Part shown: in pieces, positions 44,892 through 57,036 of the stretch
Numbering within the stretch: position 1 is the stretch's first letter
Layout: the number at the start of each line of letters is the position of its first letter
NCBI GenBank assembly: GCA_022497145.1
Contig: MU385918.1
Coordinates: 62,001 to 126,000, forward strand
Length of the DNA: 64,000 nucleotides
From: Rostrohypoxylon terebratum
Taxonomy: Eukaryota > Ascomycota > Sordariomycetes > Xylariales > Hypoxylaceae
Direction of reading: 5' to 3'
Made by a program: the position numbers and the translations under genes
The notes under the pieces: model-generated
Told to the model about the DNA's origin: nothing
The model's input: the letters and a program-made list of their open reading frames with translations, nothing else
Database searches by the model: none

Positions 44892-47800
44892 CTAGCTCAG
44901 ATCGAATCCAGCCCCAGATTGGATGGCATAGAGGAGCTTGCTCTTCAATCTCTCTTTCGAACTGTAGCGTGGAAGTTTTAGAAGATTGACACATGTGCTT
45001 GTGCTAGGCAGTCTGTCCTCGTCGGCACCGCTATCTCTAATACTGAATCTAGGACTGAGCTGCGAGAAGCCCAGCAATGGAGCTCTTGGTGTTGATGTGA
45101 CATATTTGAGTACTTCTCGCCGCTCCGAGTCTTTTAATTCTCGCATTACTTGCCAGAACATTTGGACCGTTGGGTGTTCTATTCCATCATTGCCGATAGC
45201 ATATGCGCCTGTGTACTCGGTGTTGCGCCGCAAATCTTCAACGTCGATCTCCGAGCTGTCGCCGCCTACGAGGCGCTGAAGTTCAGATTGATTAAACATA
45301 GATAGCCATGCTGGGTTGATGATAGATCCAAGACCCTTCAAGAAGGCTTTGGTTTGCCGATATTGCTGTGCTACAAGTCGGTGATTAACAACGTACGAAA
45401 TGTAGAGAGGCCGATTTGTATTTGTGACAGCCATGTCCTCGCCGTTTTTGCATAATGGACGGGTTATTGTGAGGACCTCTTTATTTGGCAGATGGACCTC
45501 ATCCGTTATCGTGAAGTCTAAGGATAGGTCTATTACTTTGCCGGGGTAATTCTTGAGGTTGATGAGCCCTTGGTACAGTTCGGAATCTAGGTCTCGTAGA
45601 TCGTTCAAGTTTGCACGATAATCAGTCATCGAGCCCTGTCCTGATGCCGACCACTTGAGGAGAAAGAAGCCGGCAAAAGCCTTGTCAATAAGGATGCCTT
45701 CATACATGCATTTTCCCACAAGCCGGCCAAGAAACTCATATTTCCGAGCAAGAGATGCAACACTTTCCCTCCACAGACTGCTATTTTCTTCAACCTTGTT
45801 ACGCCGAAGGATCTCTGCAAGGTCGTCAATCGCAGTCGGGTTTGGATATAACAAATTCTGGCTGTTGGCAGCAAAGAGCTCGTGACCATCGGGGCTGGTA
45901 TCAAAGGCTTCATCTATTACGCTAGTCAGGAACTCCTTTGTGACACCCCCTCCGTCAATACCAGCTTCTGCTTGGTTAAACTTGTCGACAAAGGTTATCT
46001 GTATGGGCTCCTTCAAACCCTCTCCGAGTTGGTAAAAATGGTCGAACGCGTCAGAGAATACGTTCCCTCGTCTGACAGTGGCTGTGTGGCGGCCGATGGT
46101 GTCTCTTCCTCTAGAATTCATGACATCTCCAGACATTACCAACATACGCCATCGGTCAGGGTCAACATTACCTCCACGGCGCTTGACTTTGTCAAGATGA
46201 ACAAATTGTCGAAATATAAGAACCCGAACTTCAAAAGGAATTGCGAAAGGCATGTTGCGAAGAATTTCAAGTTTAGGCCCTACTTGCGCTAATATTTGTT
46301 CGCGTTGAGCTTTCCGTAACCGCCTGTGTCTTTCGATTTGCGCTGCGCGCGAGAGGCGTTGTCCGGCGGATGTCTGGAAAGTATCGAGCGTTCCTTCGTC
46401 GGAATCATCAGAATCGTCCCCGTCTTCTCCCATTTGATCCTTTTGTTGCTCCTCTAAAATGACGGCTGAGATAAATCCATCCATATCAAACTTCGAGGTC
46501 ATCAGCCAAAAGTCGGTTGGTAAGAAGCGCCGTCGAGAATCTCTCTCATATAATGAGCGCATCGTGACGGTTATCACATTCCTCAGACCTAGCACATCTA
46601 TGCCAATGATTCCAGCAAACGATGACTGGGGAGTTTTAGACTCTCCTTCCTGCGTTGCCTGGCGTCCGGAACTGACACCCATGAAGGCATTCAGTTGGCT
46701 AAATCTCGAAGTCGAAGCTGATGGCATTATATCCGATAGATTGTAGTATAACGGGAATGAGAGGCTCTTGAGGAAGTTGACAAGACGTTTTAGTTCGTCT
46801 AAATTGAGACCACTGGACCGTATCCGGACAGTTGCAAGACTTTGCTCTGATATAATTTGACTTTCTGCAGGCAAAAAATCTTCGTCATCTGTGAGCCTTA
46901 ACAGAAAGTTGTACAGCTCTAGGAACAGCAATATGATTCGCCATTCCCGATCACGTATTGGATCTGGTTGTAGAAGGGCAACGACAGATGTGGCCTGGGC
47001 TCTGGTTTGTGTGATGTCCTTAAATATACCGGTATTTGAGGCAGCCTTCCAGAAGTACTTGACAGAGGGCAGGGACGTGGAACCACCCGAATCAAATGTA
47101 GAGATGTCGCCTTGGAAAAGGCGCATTTTGATGTCGTCACTATGACTCGGGAAACATCTCAGTAATACGAGAGTGTAACCGGCAAGAAGACTCGCATCTT
47201 CAGATAGGCGATCTAGGGATAGTGCAGTCCTAAGTGTTGTTAGCATAGATACGATTACTATTTGCTCTAAGTTAGGTACTAACGAGGTTAATCTACCCAA
47301 GAGCTCCGATATACCATCTTCATCTACAAGGAAATCTAACTGGTTTGTCATCCACATAGATAGAGGAGCTGTGGCTTCTTCGTTGTCATCGTTATTGCCG
47401 GATGTGTCATCATCATTGCTTGTCCCAAGGATGCTACCCTGATCATAACGGACTCGAATATCATCGACAAGGATAGATAACTGAAGGTAAAGAGCCTCTA
47501 GATATTTTGTTCCCTGAGAAGTGGGGTTTACTCTATTCAAGGCAATGAAGTGCACTAGTAGCCACAATGAATCATCCTTTGATAAGTTGCCGGTGTTTGC
47601 ATGTCTGGAGTGTATTTGAATCACACTTTGTGATAAGGTACAGGGGTTTATGAGACCAGCGACTCGAGACGGGTCTTTTCGTATCAACGATAAACCTGGA
47701 TAGGTGAGGAAGGAGGATGCAAACGCTTCATACGCCTGCAACGTATGCGCTTCTTGGAGCAGTTAGTCATCCATAAGTTACGACAGGGCAGTTTGGAATT

Positions 47801-48603
47801 CATCTTCAAAAAAAAAAAAAAAAAAAAAAAACAGACCGATTCGCATACCTTGCATTGGAGATATCAGGGGAGCCGTGGCTGCCTCGGCAAGGATATCTTG
47901 TTTTGGTGAACTATTCTCACAATTGTTTTGTTCGAAATACCTCGAGAGAAGTTTGTAGTACTTGGGTAACTTGTGAATGATGGAGACTGGCCGTCTTTTG
48001 ATGATGTCGACCAATATGCTGAGATGGGCTTGAGAGGAGCCAACGGAACGTCTGTCAGATGTAAATTTTAGTATAAGAGTTGCAAAGATGGTCATGGGAT
48101 AATAATACGTACTTCTCGAGAGCCCGCAGAATGAGGTCTGCTAGTCGGTCCCAGGAGCGTAGATTAAAAAGGTCAAAGTTTGAAGGAGCTGATCCTAAGC
48201 TGACCAAATCTTGAACGAACAGATCTAACCTCTGTTGATCATCTATCTGAGCCGGGTTGAAGAGTACTAGTAAAAGAGGTAGAGCACTCATCACACGACC
48301 CGAGAGATTGTGATCCATCGACTGATTGTAAAGAGCGTCATATTCTTCACGACATGCTTGTTTGAAGTACCGTCGATCCTTGTATCCTCTCCATACCCTT
48401 TGAAGTTTCTTGGCGGCATTCAACTCGTCACGCTCTTTCTGTCTCTTTTCACGTTCGATTTGTGCCTGTGCTACTGTTTTGGATGCACCTGAACTGGGCT
48501 GAGACCAGCTCGAGGTAGAACTAGCCCATGGGTTTGTATTCCGCTGGCCGCTCATGTTGACATTCCGAGGTCGCCTCGAATTTCCGGTGAAGGTCGGAAA
48601 CAT
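44892..48603 (-). CDS. HUL5: HECT-type E3/E4 ubiquitin-protein ligase HUL5
   Basis: Model: complement of 48113-48603, 47849-48051, 44892-47752; 1184 aa. Hul5 associates with the proteasome, elongates ubiquitin chains and acts on misfolded proteins after heat stress. The N-terminus MFPTFTGNSRRPRNVNMSG is typical. An IQ motif (AAKKLQRVWRGYKDRRYF, 63-80) follows. The middle is helical, with an acidic Asp/Asn-rich loop (NDDDTSGNNDDNEE). The HECT domain covers about the last 370 residues: EAGIDGGGVTKEFL, LGRLVGKCMYEGILID, and catalytic Cys1152 in STSTCVNLLKLP, 33 residues from the C-terminus (GAGFDLS). Phase-correct introns are 61 bp and 96 bp; the second, with a GACTAAC branch, carries a 24-nt poly-T tract in transcript sense. 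All elements of an active ligase are present. Confidence 0.95.
47808..47831. repeat. Poly-A/T (24 nt) inside HUL5 intron 2
   Basis: Twenty-four consecutive A on the plus strand, so U in the HUL5 pre-mRNA, within the 96-bp intron 47753-47848. Confidence 0.9.
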
Positions 48604-49146
48604 GTTGGATATATGGCAGCCGTCCTGGCTTGCAAGGTAAATCGGAGTTGCACTTATTTGGTCATCAAAGAGAGTCGGTTATGTCGGTTATGTTGGTTAT
48701 ATCGTAGGGAGGGATGGACTATCATGCTCGTTCTATGTCGTTCTATGAAGTGGCGCAAGCCGACATGATGCGGTCGTTGGGATGCCTAGTAAGGGTTTGT
48801 CGTTTGTCGTAATTGACGTAGTGATACAGCTGTAGTATAAGGCTGCTTTCCACCACGGTTATGGGTAGAATGGTAGAGTGGGAAGCTTGTCGGAAGGGAT
48901 ATCGATGGCTACGGCGGAAGAAACGATGGACGGCGATAATGTAATTAGAATAGTTGACATAGGTTGATCCGATATCCGAGTTTGCGCAGAATGTATATGC
49001 GCATTTGCGTCGATTGCGGTGATAATTCAATGTTGTGTGGAAGAACTTGCAGACTTCAAGGTTGCAGAGGTTGCAGGCTTGTACAGGTACCTGACGTTGA
49101 GGTACCACAGGTAAGCTGCGTACTCATCCTTGTTACCTGCGAGGTA

Positions 49147-49148
49147 GG

Positions 49149-49176
<28 letters not shown>
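49147..49176. repeat. (GGCT)n microsatellite
   Basis: About 7.5 exact tetramer copies, 550 bp upstream of HUL5. Confidence 0.9.
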
Positions 49177-49179
<3 letters not shown>

Positions 49180-50720
49180 GGTTACAGGGTTACATAAGGT
49201 TTGACCTAGTAACATACCTGTGATAGGTGAATTTGTATTAAGTGTAATACCGCAACCGCATATTACCAAAAGTGCTCAGGTGGAAAGATCAGTCAGCCGT
49301 TTGTGATGCAGGAAAGTTCTCTTGCCTTCTACGGCGGAAGTTGTAAGATTCTAGTAAGGTTTAAGGTTAATGAGCTTGAACGCTACTAAACGCGGAAAGT
49401 GCACGTCACAGGTCTGTGTTACTGTCGCCCTAGCACGCCTTCTAACACCCTAGCAGCCTAGACACCCTAGACTGATCTATTATGGAGTTAATAATCTTTA
49501 AGCAAGGTGGGAAAGGTGGGCACTGGGCACGGCGGGGTGCCCCTCACCAGGTGCAGTATCGGATATGGAAGCTGATTTTTATCGATAAGATACCTAACAT
49601 ATGTTACATAAGCATTCAACAACACCAGGCCTGAATCCTGATATTTGTTACTACTTCGCAATTTTAGCTATTAAGTACCTAGTCACATTTGACACAAATT
49701 GGGACCGGGTAGCCTGGACGGTGAACGATTAATACATACAAAATTCCCGTATAACCCTTGTGCTTGTTTAATAAGTAGATTTCCACATTGTCGGAGTGCT
49801 AGGTACTATGTAGTATGTACTAGTAGTAGTAAGAGCAGGATGTGCCTTACGCGCATAGCATCAATAAAAGGGAACCTGGTGACTAATATTATTAAAGTAC
49901 CTTGGCTACTGTATCAAATAGCATGTGCGAAGAGATGGACTTTGAGGATTATGATCATCTGGTGATTTTGGAGTATCAACTGGCGTTTGACAAGATATCA
50001 AGCAAGAAACCAAGTATAAAACTCATTTGAGTTTAGATGATTGGCAAATTGAAACCATTTGTGGTTATGCGCAGACACAGATAAATACATAGTCGATACT
50101 ACTCTCTAATATCAAGAGTTAATCACCAGCCTGGATAACTTGGCTGCAACGGCCGAACTTTATGTAGAACCTCAATTAATATGAAGGTTTGCTAGGTACC
50201 TCATAATTATAATTAATACACTGGGAATGTGTGGTATATATTGTAAAGTACAGGTTGTGGCAACCTCGCCTGGCATACTAAGTTCAATGTTCAAGGCGTC
50301 TAGTCGTAGTTTCACAGCATCAATTTCTCCTTCCCAAGCCTCTGCTCTGTGATAGATATTGATCAGTACATACCTAATAGTACCTCGCCTAAATTTGATT
50401 GGCTGCTACTTGGTGGGCGATGTAGCTTGTCTGTACTCAGACTACCGAAGCTACGTCTTTCTCAGGCATAAACTTGCTGATGGATAAAGTAGTCACAACT
50501 GGAAAGGTACGAAACACGAGGTACTCTTAGCAGCTTGTAGCGCCCCACATTTTATGGTTGAAATTTTTTGTGTGGTTCATCGCAACCAGAGACCAGAGGC
50601 AGGCACAAAAAATCTTCAAGATCTGTCAAAAGAGGACCGGACCCTCTCTTCTTCCTTCTTCCTTTTTTTCTTCCCAACGACTTGACAACTTTATCCGCCA
50701 GCTCGTCACCCAAAATTTTC

Positions 50721-50847
50721 ACAGAAAAACAAAAAAAGAGATTCAGTTATTTAGTACGATCTTCATAGCTCGTACTTCATTTCTGTTCTCGCCAAATTCA
50801 TTCAGATCCCAAAACACCAAAAAAATTCGGAAAATCAATAAAAATTC
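50721..50847 (+). promoter_or_regulatory. A-rich patches in the presumed PAB1 5' leader
   Basis: Two A-rich segments (50721-50740 and 50811-50847) lie 500-630 bp upstream of the PAB1 start within a pyrimidine-rich, probably transcribed leader. In animals and plants oligo(A) tracts in PABP leaders bind PABP and repress its own translation. The same mode here is inference from position and composition. Confidence 0.35.
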
Positions 50848-51206
50848 GCCTACTACTAACGAACTGCATCCTCACTTCATCTATTCCGTCTACACGAATC
50901 TTCCTCCTTACTTTTCCCCTCTCGAATAGGCACCACCGTAAATCCCATACGACCTATTCATTCTCTTCCACCTTCTAGTGTCAGCTTGAGGCTCGAGTAC
51001 TCTTAGGCTTCTAGACCTTCACTATAAACCTTCTTTGAAGTCTTGACGACCATCTTTGTCCGACAGATTTCATTCTCCTGCTCTCGAGATCATCTACCAT
51101 TGATCACGAGAATATAATACCTCTGCGACTTACTTAATTGCTTGGTGCGCATTTCCGATTTCCCCCCTCCATCTTCCCCGCCGATTGATTGTTAAGCGCA
51201 ATCTTG

Positions 51207-51329
51207 GTAATTGGTATTTTCGCACTTCGCATCCACAACAAAGACAACCAACCAAACAGCTGATCTATCCACCACTTTCTTACTTTTTCATCACATAAAT
51301 CGTGCTAACACTCTATTTGCAAATTACAG
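51207..51329 (+). other. Probable intron in the PAB1 5' UTR
   Basis: A textbook branch site GCTAACAC at 51303 is followed 20 nt later by TTACAG (AG at 51328-51329), 18 nt before the PAB1 ATG. The donor is most likely GTAATT at 51207 or GTATTT at 51214. This is not coding. Confidence 0.55.
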
Positions 51330-51347
51330 ACAATTATCCTCGTCGCA

Positions 51348-53702
51348 ATGTCTGCCGCTGCTGCACCCGGCGCTGTTGACCAGCTCGCCGCTGACCTCGG
51401 CAACACTTCTCTTAATGGCGGTGATGCTAAACCTGCTGCCATCAACACCGATGTCGCCCCCCAGGGAGATGAAGGTGACGCTGCTGGTGCCACCCCCAGC
51501 TCTGCTCAAACCCCCCACCCTGCCGCTTCTGCTTCTCTCTACGTCGGCGAACTTGATCCCTCTGTTACTGAGGCTATGCTTTTCGAGCTCTTCTCGCAGA
51601 TAGGTTCTGTTGCCTCGATTCGTGTTTGCCGCGATGCAGTTACTCGCCGCTCCCTCGGCTATGCCTACGTGAACTACAACACCACCGCGGACGGCGAACG
51701 TGCTCTCGAGGAGTTGAACTATACCCAGATCAAGGGTCGCCCTTGCCGTATTATGTGGTCTCAGCGTGACCCCAACTTGCGCAAGAGCGGACAGGGCAAC
51801 ATCTTCATCAAAAACCTCGATGCTGCCATCGATAACAAGGCCCTGCACGACACCTTCGCTGCTTTTGGCAACATCCTTAGCTGCAAAGTCGCCCAGGATG
51901 AGCAGGGAAACTCTAAGGGATATGGTTTCGTTCATTACGAGACCGATGAAGCTGCCGCGCAGGCTATCAAGCACGTTAATGGCATGTTGCTCAATGAGAA
52001 GAAAGTCTACGTCGGCCACCACATTCCCAAGAAGGATCGCCAGAGCAAGTTCGAAGAGATGAAGGCTAACTTCACCAACGTCTACGTCAAGAATATCCAC
52101 ACAGACGTCACTGATGATGAATTCCGCGAGCTGTTCGAGAAGTATGGAGACGTGACTTCGTCTTCTCTAGCCCGCGACCAAGAGGGCAAGTCTCGTGGCT
52201 TCGGTTTTGTCAACTTTACTACTCACGAGAGTGCTGGAAAGGCAGTGGAGGAGCTGAACAACAAGGATTTCCACGGACAGGACCTATACGTCGGCCGTGC
52301 TCAGAAGAAGCATGAGCGTGAGGAGGAGCTCCGCAAGTCTTACGAGGCCGCTCGCCAGGAGAAGGCCAACAAGTACCAAGGTGTCAACCTCTACATCAAG
52401 AACCTAGATGACGAAGTTGACGACGACAAGTTGCGCCAGATGTTCTCTGAATTCGGTCCTATTACCTCGGCAAAAGTAATGCGGGACACCATCAGCGAGT
52501 CTGACGACGACAAGGAAGGAAAAGACAAAGAGAACCAAAAGGAGTCTGGAGACGAGGAGAAGGAAGAGGGCGAGAAGAAGGACAAGAAGACCGACAAGAG
52601 ACTTGGAAAGAGCAAGGGCTTCGGGTTTGTGTGCTTCGCAAACCCCGACGATGCGACTAAGGCTGTAGGTGACATGAACCAGCGCATGATCAACAATAAG
52701 CCACTGTACGTCGCGCTTGCTCAGCGCAAGGATGTTCGTAAGAGCCAGCTTGAGGCTAGTATCCAAGCTCGCAACCAACTCCGAATGCAGCAAGCTGCGG
52801 CAGCGGCCGGCATGTCTCAGCAGTACATGCAACCTCCTGTCTTTTATCCCCCTGGCCAACAGCCAGGCTTCCCTCCCCAGGGTGGCCGTGGCATGCCCTT
52901 CCCTGGAATGGGTATCCCGAATGCCCAGGGTGGTCGCCCTGGCCAATTTAACCCCAACGCCTACGGAGGTCCTCAGGGTGGCCGTGGGGGCCCCGTTCCC
53001 CAACTTCCATTGTACATGCCTGGACAATTCCCTCCTGGTGCCCCGTACGGTCAACCCGGCACCCCGCAGTTTATGGCTGCGATGGCACAGGTGCAGCAGG
53101 CTACTCTCGGAGGTGGCCGAGGTGTTCCGAGCGGCCGTGGACCTATCCAAGGAATGCCGGCCAACTTGGGCATGCCTGGCGGTCCGGGTGGAATTCCCGG
53201 TTACCCTCCCAACTCGCGACAGGGCGGTCCCGCAGGTCGTGGTGGTGTGAACCAGCGCAACGGCCAGGGCGGACAGTTCCCTCCCCAAGGCGGACGAGGC
53301 ATTCCCAACCAGCAGGTTGGCAATGCTCCCAACTTGCAACAGGATCTTACGCCCACTTCGCTTATTCACTCACAGCTACAGGCTGCTAGCAGCCCCGGGC
53401 ATCAGAAGCAGATACTTGGTGAACTCATTTTCCCTAAGATTTCTACCATGCAACCCGATCTAGCAGGCAAAATTACGGGCATGCTTCTGGAAATGGACAA
53501 CACTGAGCTTATTAACCTGTAAGTTAAATATATCGAACCCCTTTTATCTATGACGATGCTAACATTTTACAGTATTGAGGATGAGCCCGCTCTACGAGCC
53601 AAAGTTGACGAGGCCATGGCCGTCTATGACGAGTACGTGAAGGCCCAAAATCCTGAAGGCGATTCTGCCAAGAAGGATGACAAGGCTGAGGAGAAGGCAT
53701 AA
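51348..53702 (+). CDS. PAB1: Poly(A)-binding protein PAB1
   Basis: Model: exons 51348-53518 and 53573-53702, 766 aa. The 54-bp intron (GCTAAC branch) falls within the MLLE domain. PAB1 coats mRNA poly(A) tails, bridges to eIF4G and recruits deadenylases, including CCR4-NOT. Four RRMs: ~63-140 (SLYVGELD, GYAYVNY), ~151-227 (NIFIKNLD, KGYGFVHY), ~244-321 (NVYVKNI, RGFGFVNF) and ~347-470 (NLYIKNLD, KGFGFVCF). RRM4 is interrupted at about residues 381-421 by a Lys/Glu/Asp-rich insertion. A Gly/Pro/Gln/Arg-rich linker (~495-670) leads to the MLLE peptide-binding domain (HQKQILGELIFPKI, KITGMLLEMDNTELINLIED). The acidic/lysine C-terminus ends DKAEEKA. The ATG follows a spliced leader and has a good context. 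Confidence 0.96.
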
Positions 53703-56700
53703 GCAATGGTGTATACACACCATGCTCCTCGCAACTTCTTCGATGGGTCTGCAGTCCTCTCCGAATTTCCGTGACGCTTTGGCGATTCGGGGGTTTTGGT
53801 TTTTCTTTTTAACGACGGGTCTCGGAAAAGTTATGACGTTGGCGGTTATGCGTCCAGGGACGGACGATTCGGTATTGATTTCTGCATTCCTTCCGCATCT
53901 CACACACCCTTTATGCCCTCTACGACCCTTATGTCCTTTACGTCGGAACGGATATCTTCACTGCTCAGGTGCTGTCGCATCTAGTATCCGACTTGAGGGA
54001 CACTCTTCCCATACTATTTGCATGTATTGATAGACTATTTGCTCCTCACTCAGAGCACTCACTGGCCGGATGCCAGGGTTTCGGTCATCAGGCGTTCGTG
54101 GTCACAGTCGGTCAGCCTCATGGTAAAGTAACCTGGCACCGAACGGAAATCTGGCGGCACCAATGATTCTGACACAATACCCCCTTCAGGTTGCCGATTA
54201 GGACATCTCCGAATGAAGCAGAGGTTACTCTAAATAGGAACTTCTGATAATGAACAAATTACTTTTGCACAACCTTCTCTGGCGTACTTGAACAACCCAT
54301 GACGCAGTGAAGTTATGAAGAAACAGGTCGCAACAAACACGTAGGTGTGCCCATCCAGTCGTAGCTGTTTCTTCGTCAACCCAGGTTTTATCATGCCACA
54401 CACGCAGGTGGGTTGTCTGGCTGAAGCGAGCTGAAAAGAACCACCGCTACGCTGCACGGGATATCAATGCCGATATCCGCACCGTGCTGCAATCAGACGC
54501 AGAGGCTGAATTCGCGAATTTGCCCGGTTACTACCTATCTAAGTGCGGGTAGGTTCTCACGATGTGGCTACGGTATTTGCAGCAAGCTCTACGAAGACTA
54601 GGTACGCAGCATTGTAAAAACGCAAGTACCTAACCATCTGCCCGGCATGCGATTATATCAATTAGGTAGGTGTTAAATCACACTACCTAGTTTCATAGCC
54701 CTCACAATAATACCATCCCCTTATGCCCCAATATGCCCCAAAACGCCACACTGTCACATTATTTGCTTATTCAACCCGACAACGTTTCCAGGTAGGGGAC
54801 GGCGAAGGTGGAAAACATGTAGAACGAGGTCAATTGAAAATAAACAGGAACGCTGACGCCGTAGGGATCGTCAGCACTTGCTGGGACGAGGTAGTCATTA
54901 TATTTGCCAAGACGATTATCTTCTGCCAAAGCGGCATTCTAACCAACCATCAAATTTTCCATTACCTCAAGGAATGAAAAGCCTTTTCTCTATCTTTATC
55001 TTCTCCAAACTGCCCTTGTCTGCATGTAGGACTACGGGGAGATAGAAGTGTACCTACCTACCTATCTACTCCTCCATGTTGTGTAATGTAAACCAAGCAC
55101 ATTCATGGATTGTTTGCATCTGAGTAGCGTGACTTATTTCCCGTCTCAGTCGCATAGTAGGCTTTCGATTCGTTAGGAGCCCATCCTGTTCTTGATCTCG
55201 GGCTTTCCTTTAGAGGCTGATGTCAGTCATACAGTTGAAGACATACAAACTGTACTAGGTACCTACCTACCTATGCAATTACGAAGCACTTACCAACCGA
55301 ATACTTTTATAGCCAGGTACCTAGCTTGCCTTCCAGTATTCCGTACGCATGTGTTGTACATATAGATTTAGGCGATCGGCCGGAAATGCCCGACGTGAAA
55401 TGGGATACCGGACTTGGTAGGTCTCAAGACTCAAGAGAAGATCTAAGGTATTATATAGGTAAGAAGAAGAAAGAGAAAAGAGAAAAGAGGTGGAAGTTCT
55501 ATATGGATGCCAACTATTACCAGTATAACCACTTGCCAATGGAAGGAAGGTTGAATGTCATCAATTGCAGACATCCAGAAAAGCGTGGCTGGCAACGTCC
55601 CTGGCTTTTCTTGTGCATCCAATAATGGTCTGATAGGTGCTAAGATCAGATGTCACATGGTTTTGCTAGGCAGCTAGGGTACCCGATACTTTATATTGGG
55701 CGTAAAGTGCGACGGAGTTATTGGACTAACTTAGTCTAAGGCTTAAGCAGCTGGAAGGGGGTACCAAGGTGTTCCCTAAACCACCCGAATTATGCTTAAG
55801 GTTGGCTAGATATACTTCTAGGTACATTGAATTGTGCTATTTGATTCTCCGATGCACCTGTAATTTTTCTATGGTGTTGAATTTTTTTTCTCTTCTATTA
55901 CAACATTGAGAGTGTACAACACAACCTCCAGTGTCGCATTTGAAGAACAACATTGAATAAAACAAACAAGTACTAGGGCAAAAAAGATCCAATTCTTATT
56001 ACTAACCAAAGAGGAAAAAATTTACTTAGGTACCTAGTGTCGGGTTCCACCTCTGCGACCTGCGACCGGCGATTAATTCTGCCAGTTCCCCATTTCTCGA
56101 CATCCAATTCCTTCTGGGCTTGACCCCCTCCCTTTTTAAAACCATCGCGGTCATCAAGTCAGGTTTATACCTTTGGCCTCTTATTTTTCTTGCATCTTGC
56201 ACCTAACAGTCTTGGCGAACAAGGCAGTTGAGGCCTCCCCGTTCCGAGATCCGTTTTCACGTAGTACCCGTTACTCAGACTCATACTATGTACTAGTTCG
56301 AACCTTGTAGCATCCGTAGCACTGTGTTCGTTTTCTATCTAGTACATATTAGAGGCTAGAGCGACAGAGTATCCCCAGAATATTCAAATTCTCTTCTTTC
56401 CCTCTTTTCCTCTTTTCCTCCTTCCCTGGCAGCCTGGATATTGAAGATCCTACGCTAGGACCCACATCTTCTCTCAAATACGACTACCCAGTCTGCCAGT
56501 CTACCAGTACTGTTTCGCTTCCGTCATTCTTTCTCCTCTACCTCTACCTTTCGACCAGTCCTAAGTCGGTTCCAAGGTTCTATTCTCCGGTTCCAGCGCT
56601 TGCCTGAACTTCAAGCCCCCCCAGGTAATTCCTTGGCTGGTAGCCATGAGCTGAGGGGTCTAGGTCCAGGTTGAGAAAAGAAAGCAGAAACGAGAAGGGT

Positions 56701-57036
56701 CCTTTTTAACACACGATGATCATATTCCGTCTACATCGAAGACGCCCGACTATTATTCCGCGATAGCATCAACCCGGCGTTTCTCGATTAACAGTGCCCT
56801 TAACTCATTAACTCATTTGTAGCCCTCAGAACTTCTACAGATACTTAATTGGGTTTCTTGTTGAGGCCCAACATTGGCTCCTCCAGCAAGCTAGTCACGA
56901 ACCAATTTGTAAGAGGTTGCTACTCGACGTAGTCTCTTCGATCCTACACTTGCGAGTCGACGTTTAAATATTCGAAACTAAATCAAATTTCCCACACTTC
57001 TGTCAAATAAACTGTTTTTACAGCGGCATCTTCACC
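53703..57036. other. Intergenic region PAB1 / USP-domain gene
   Basis: 3.3 kb. The first ~0.5 kb is probably PAB1 3' UTR. TACCTA/TAGGTA words cluster at 55050-55075 and 55254-55275. ORFs of up to 117 aa show no domain. The last ~0.5 kb is probably the leader of the next gene, with a possible intron at 56625-57023. Confidence 0.55.
56625..57023 (+). other. Possible leader intron of the USP-domain gene
   Basis: Donor CAG-GTAATT at 56625 and a pyrimidine tract TGTTTTTACAG ending at 57023, 13 nt before the ATG. Length about 399 bp. This rests only on splice-site appearance. Confidence 0.35.

Larger units (their letters stand above)
48604..51347. other. Divergent region HUL5 / PAB1, including the PAB1 leader
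   Basis: 2.7 kb. The left part contains a (GGCT)n tract and unremarkable ORFs of up to 121 aa. From about 50.55 kb the plus strand turns pyrimidine-rich with A-rich patches at 50721-50740 and 50811-50847, consistent with a long PAB1 5' leader. A leader intron probably ends at 51329. Confidence 0.55.

Noticed and set aside
51324..53369. 258-aa and 321-aa minus-strand frames opposite PAB1
   Set aside because: Shadows of the highly biased PAB1 coding sequence; no independent signals.
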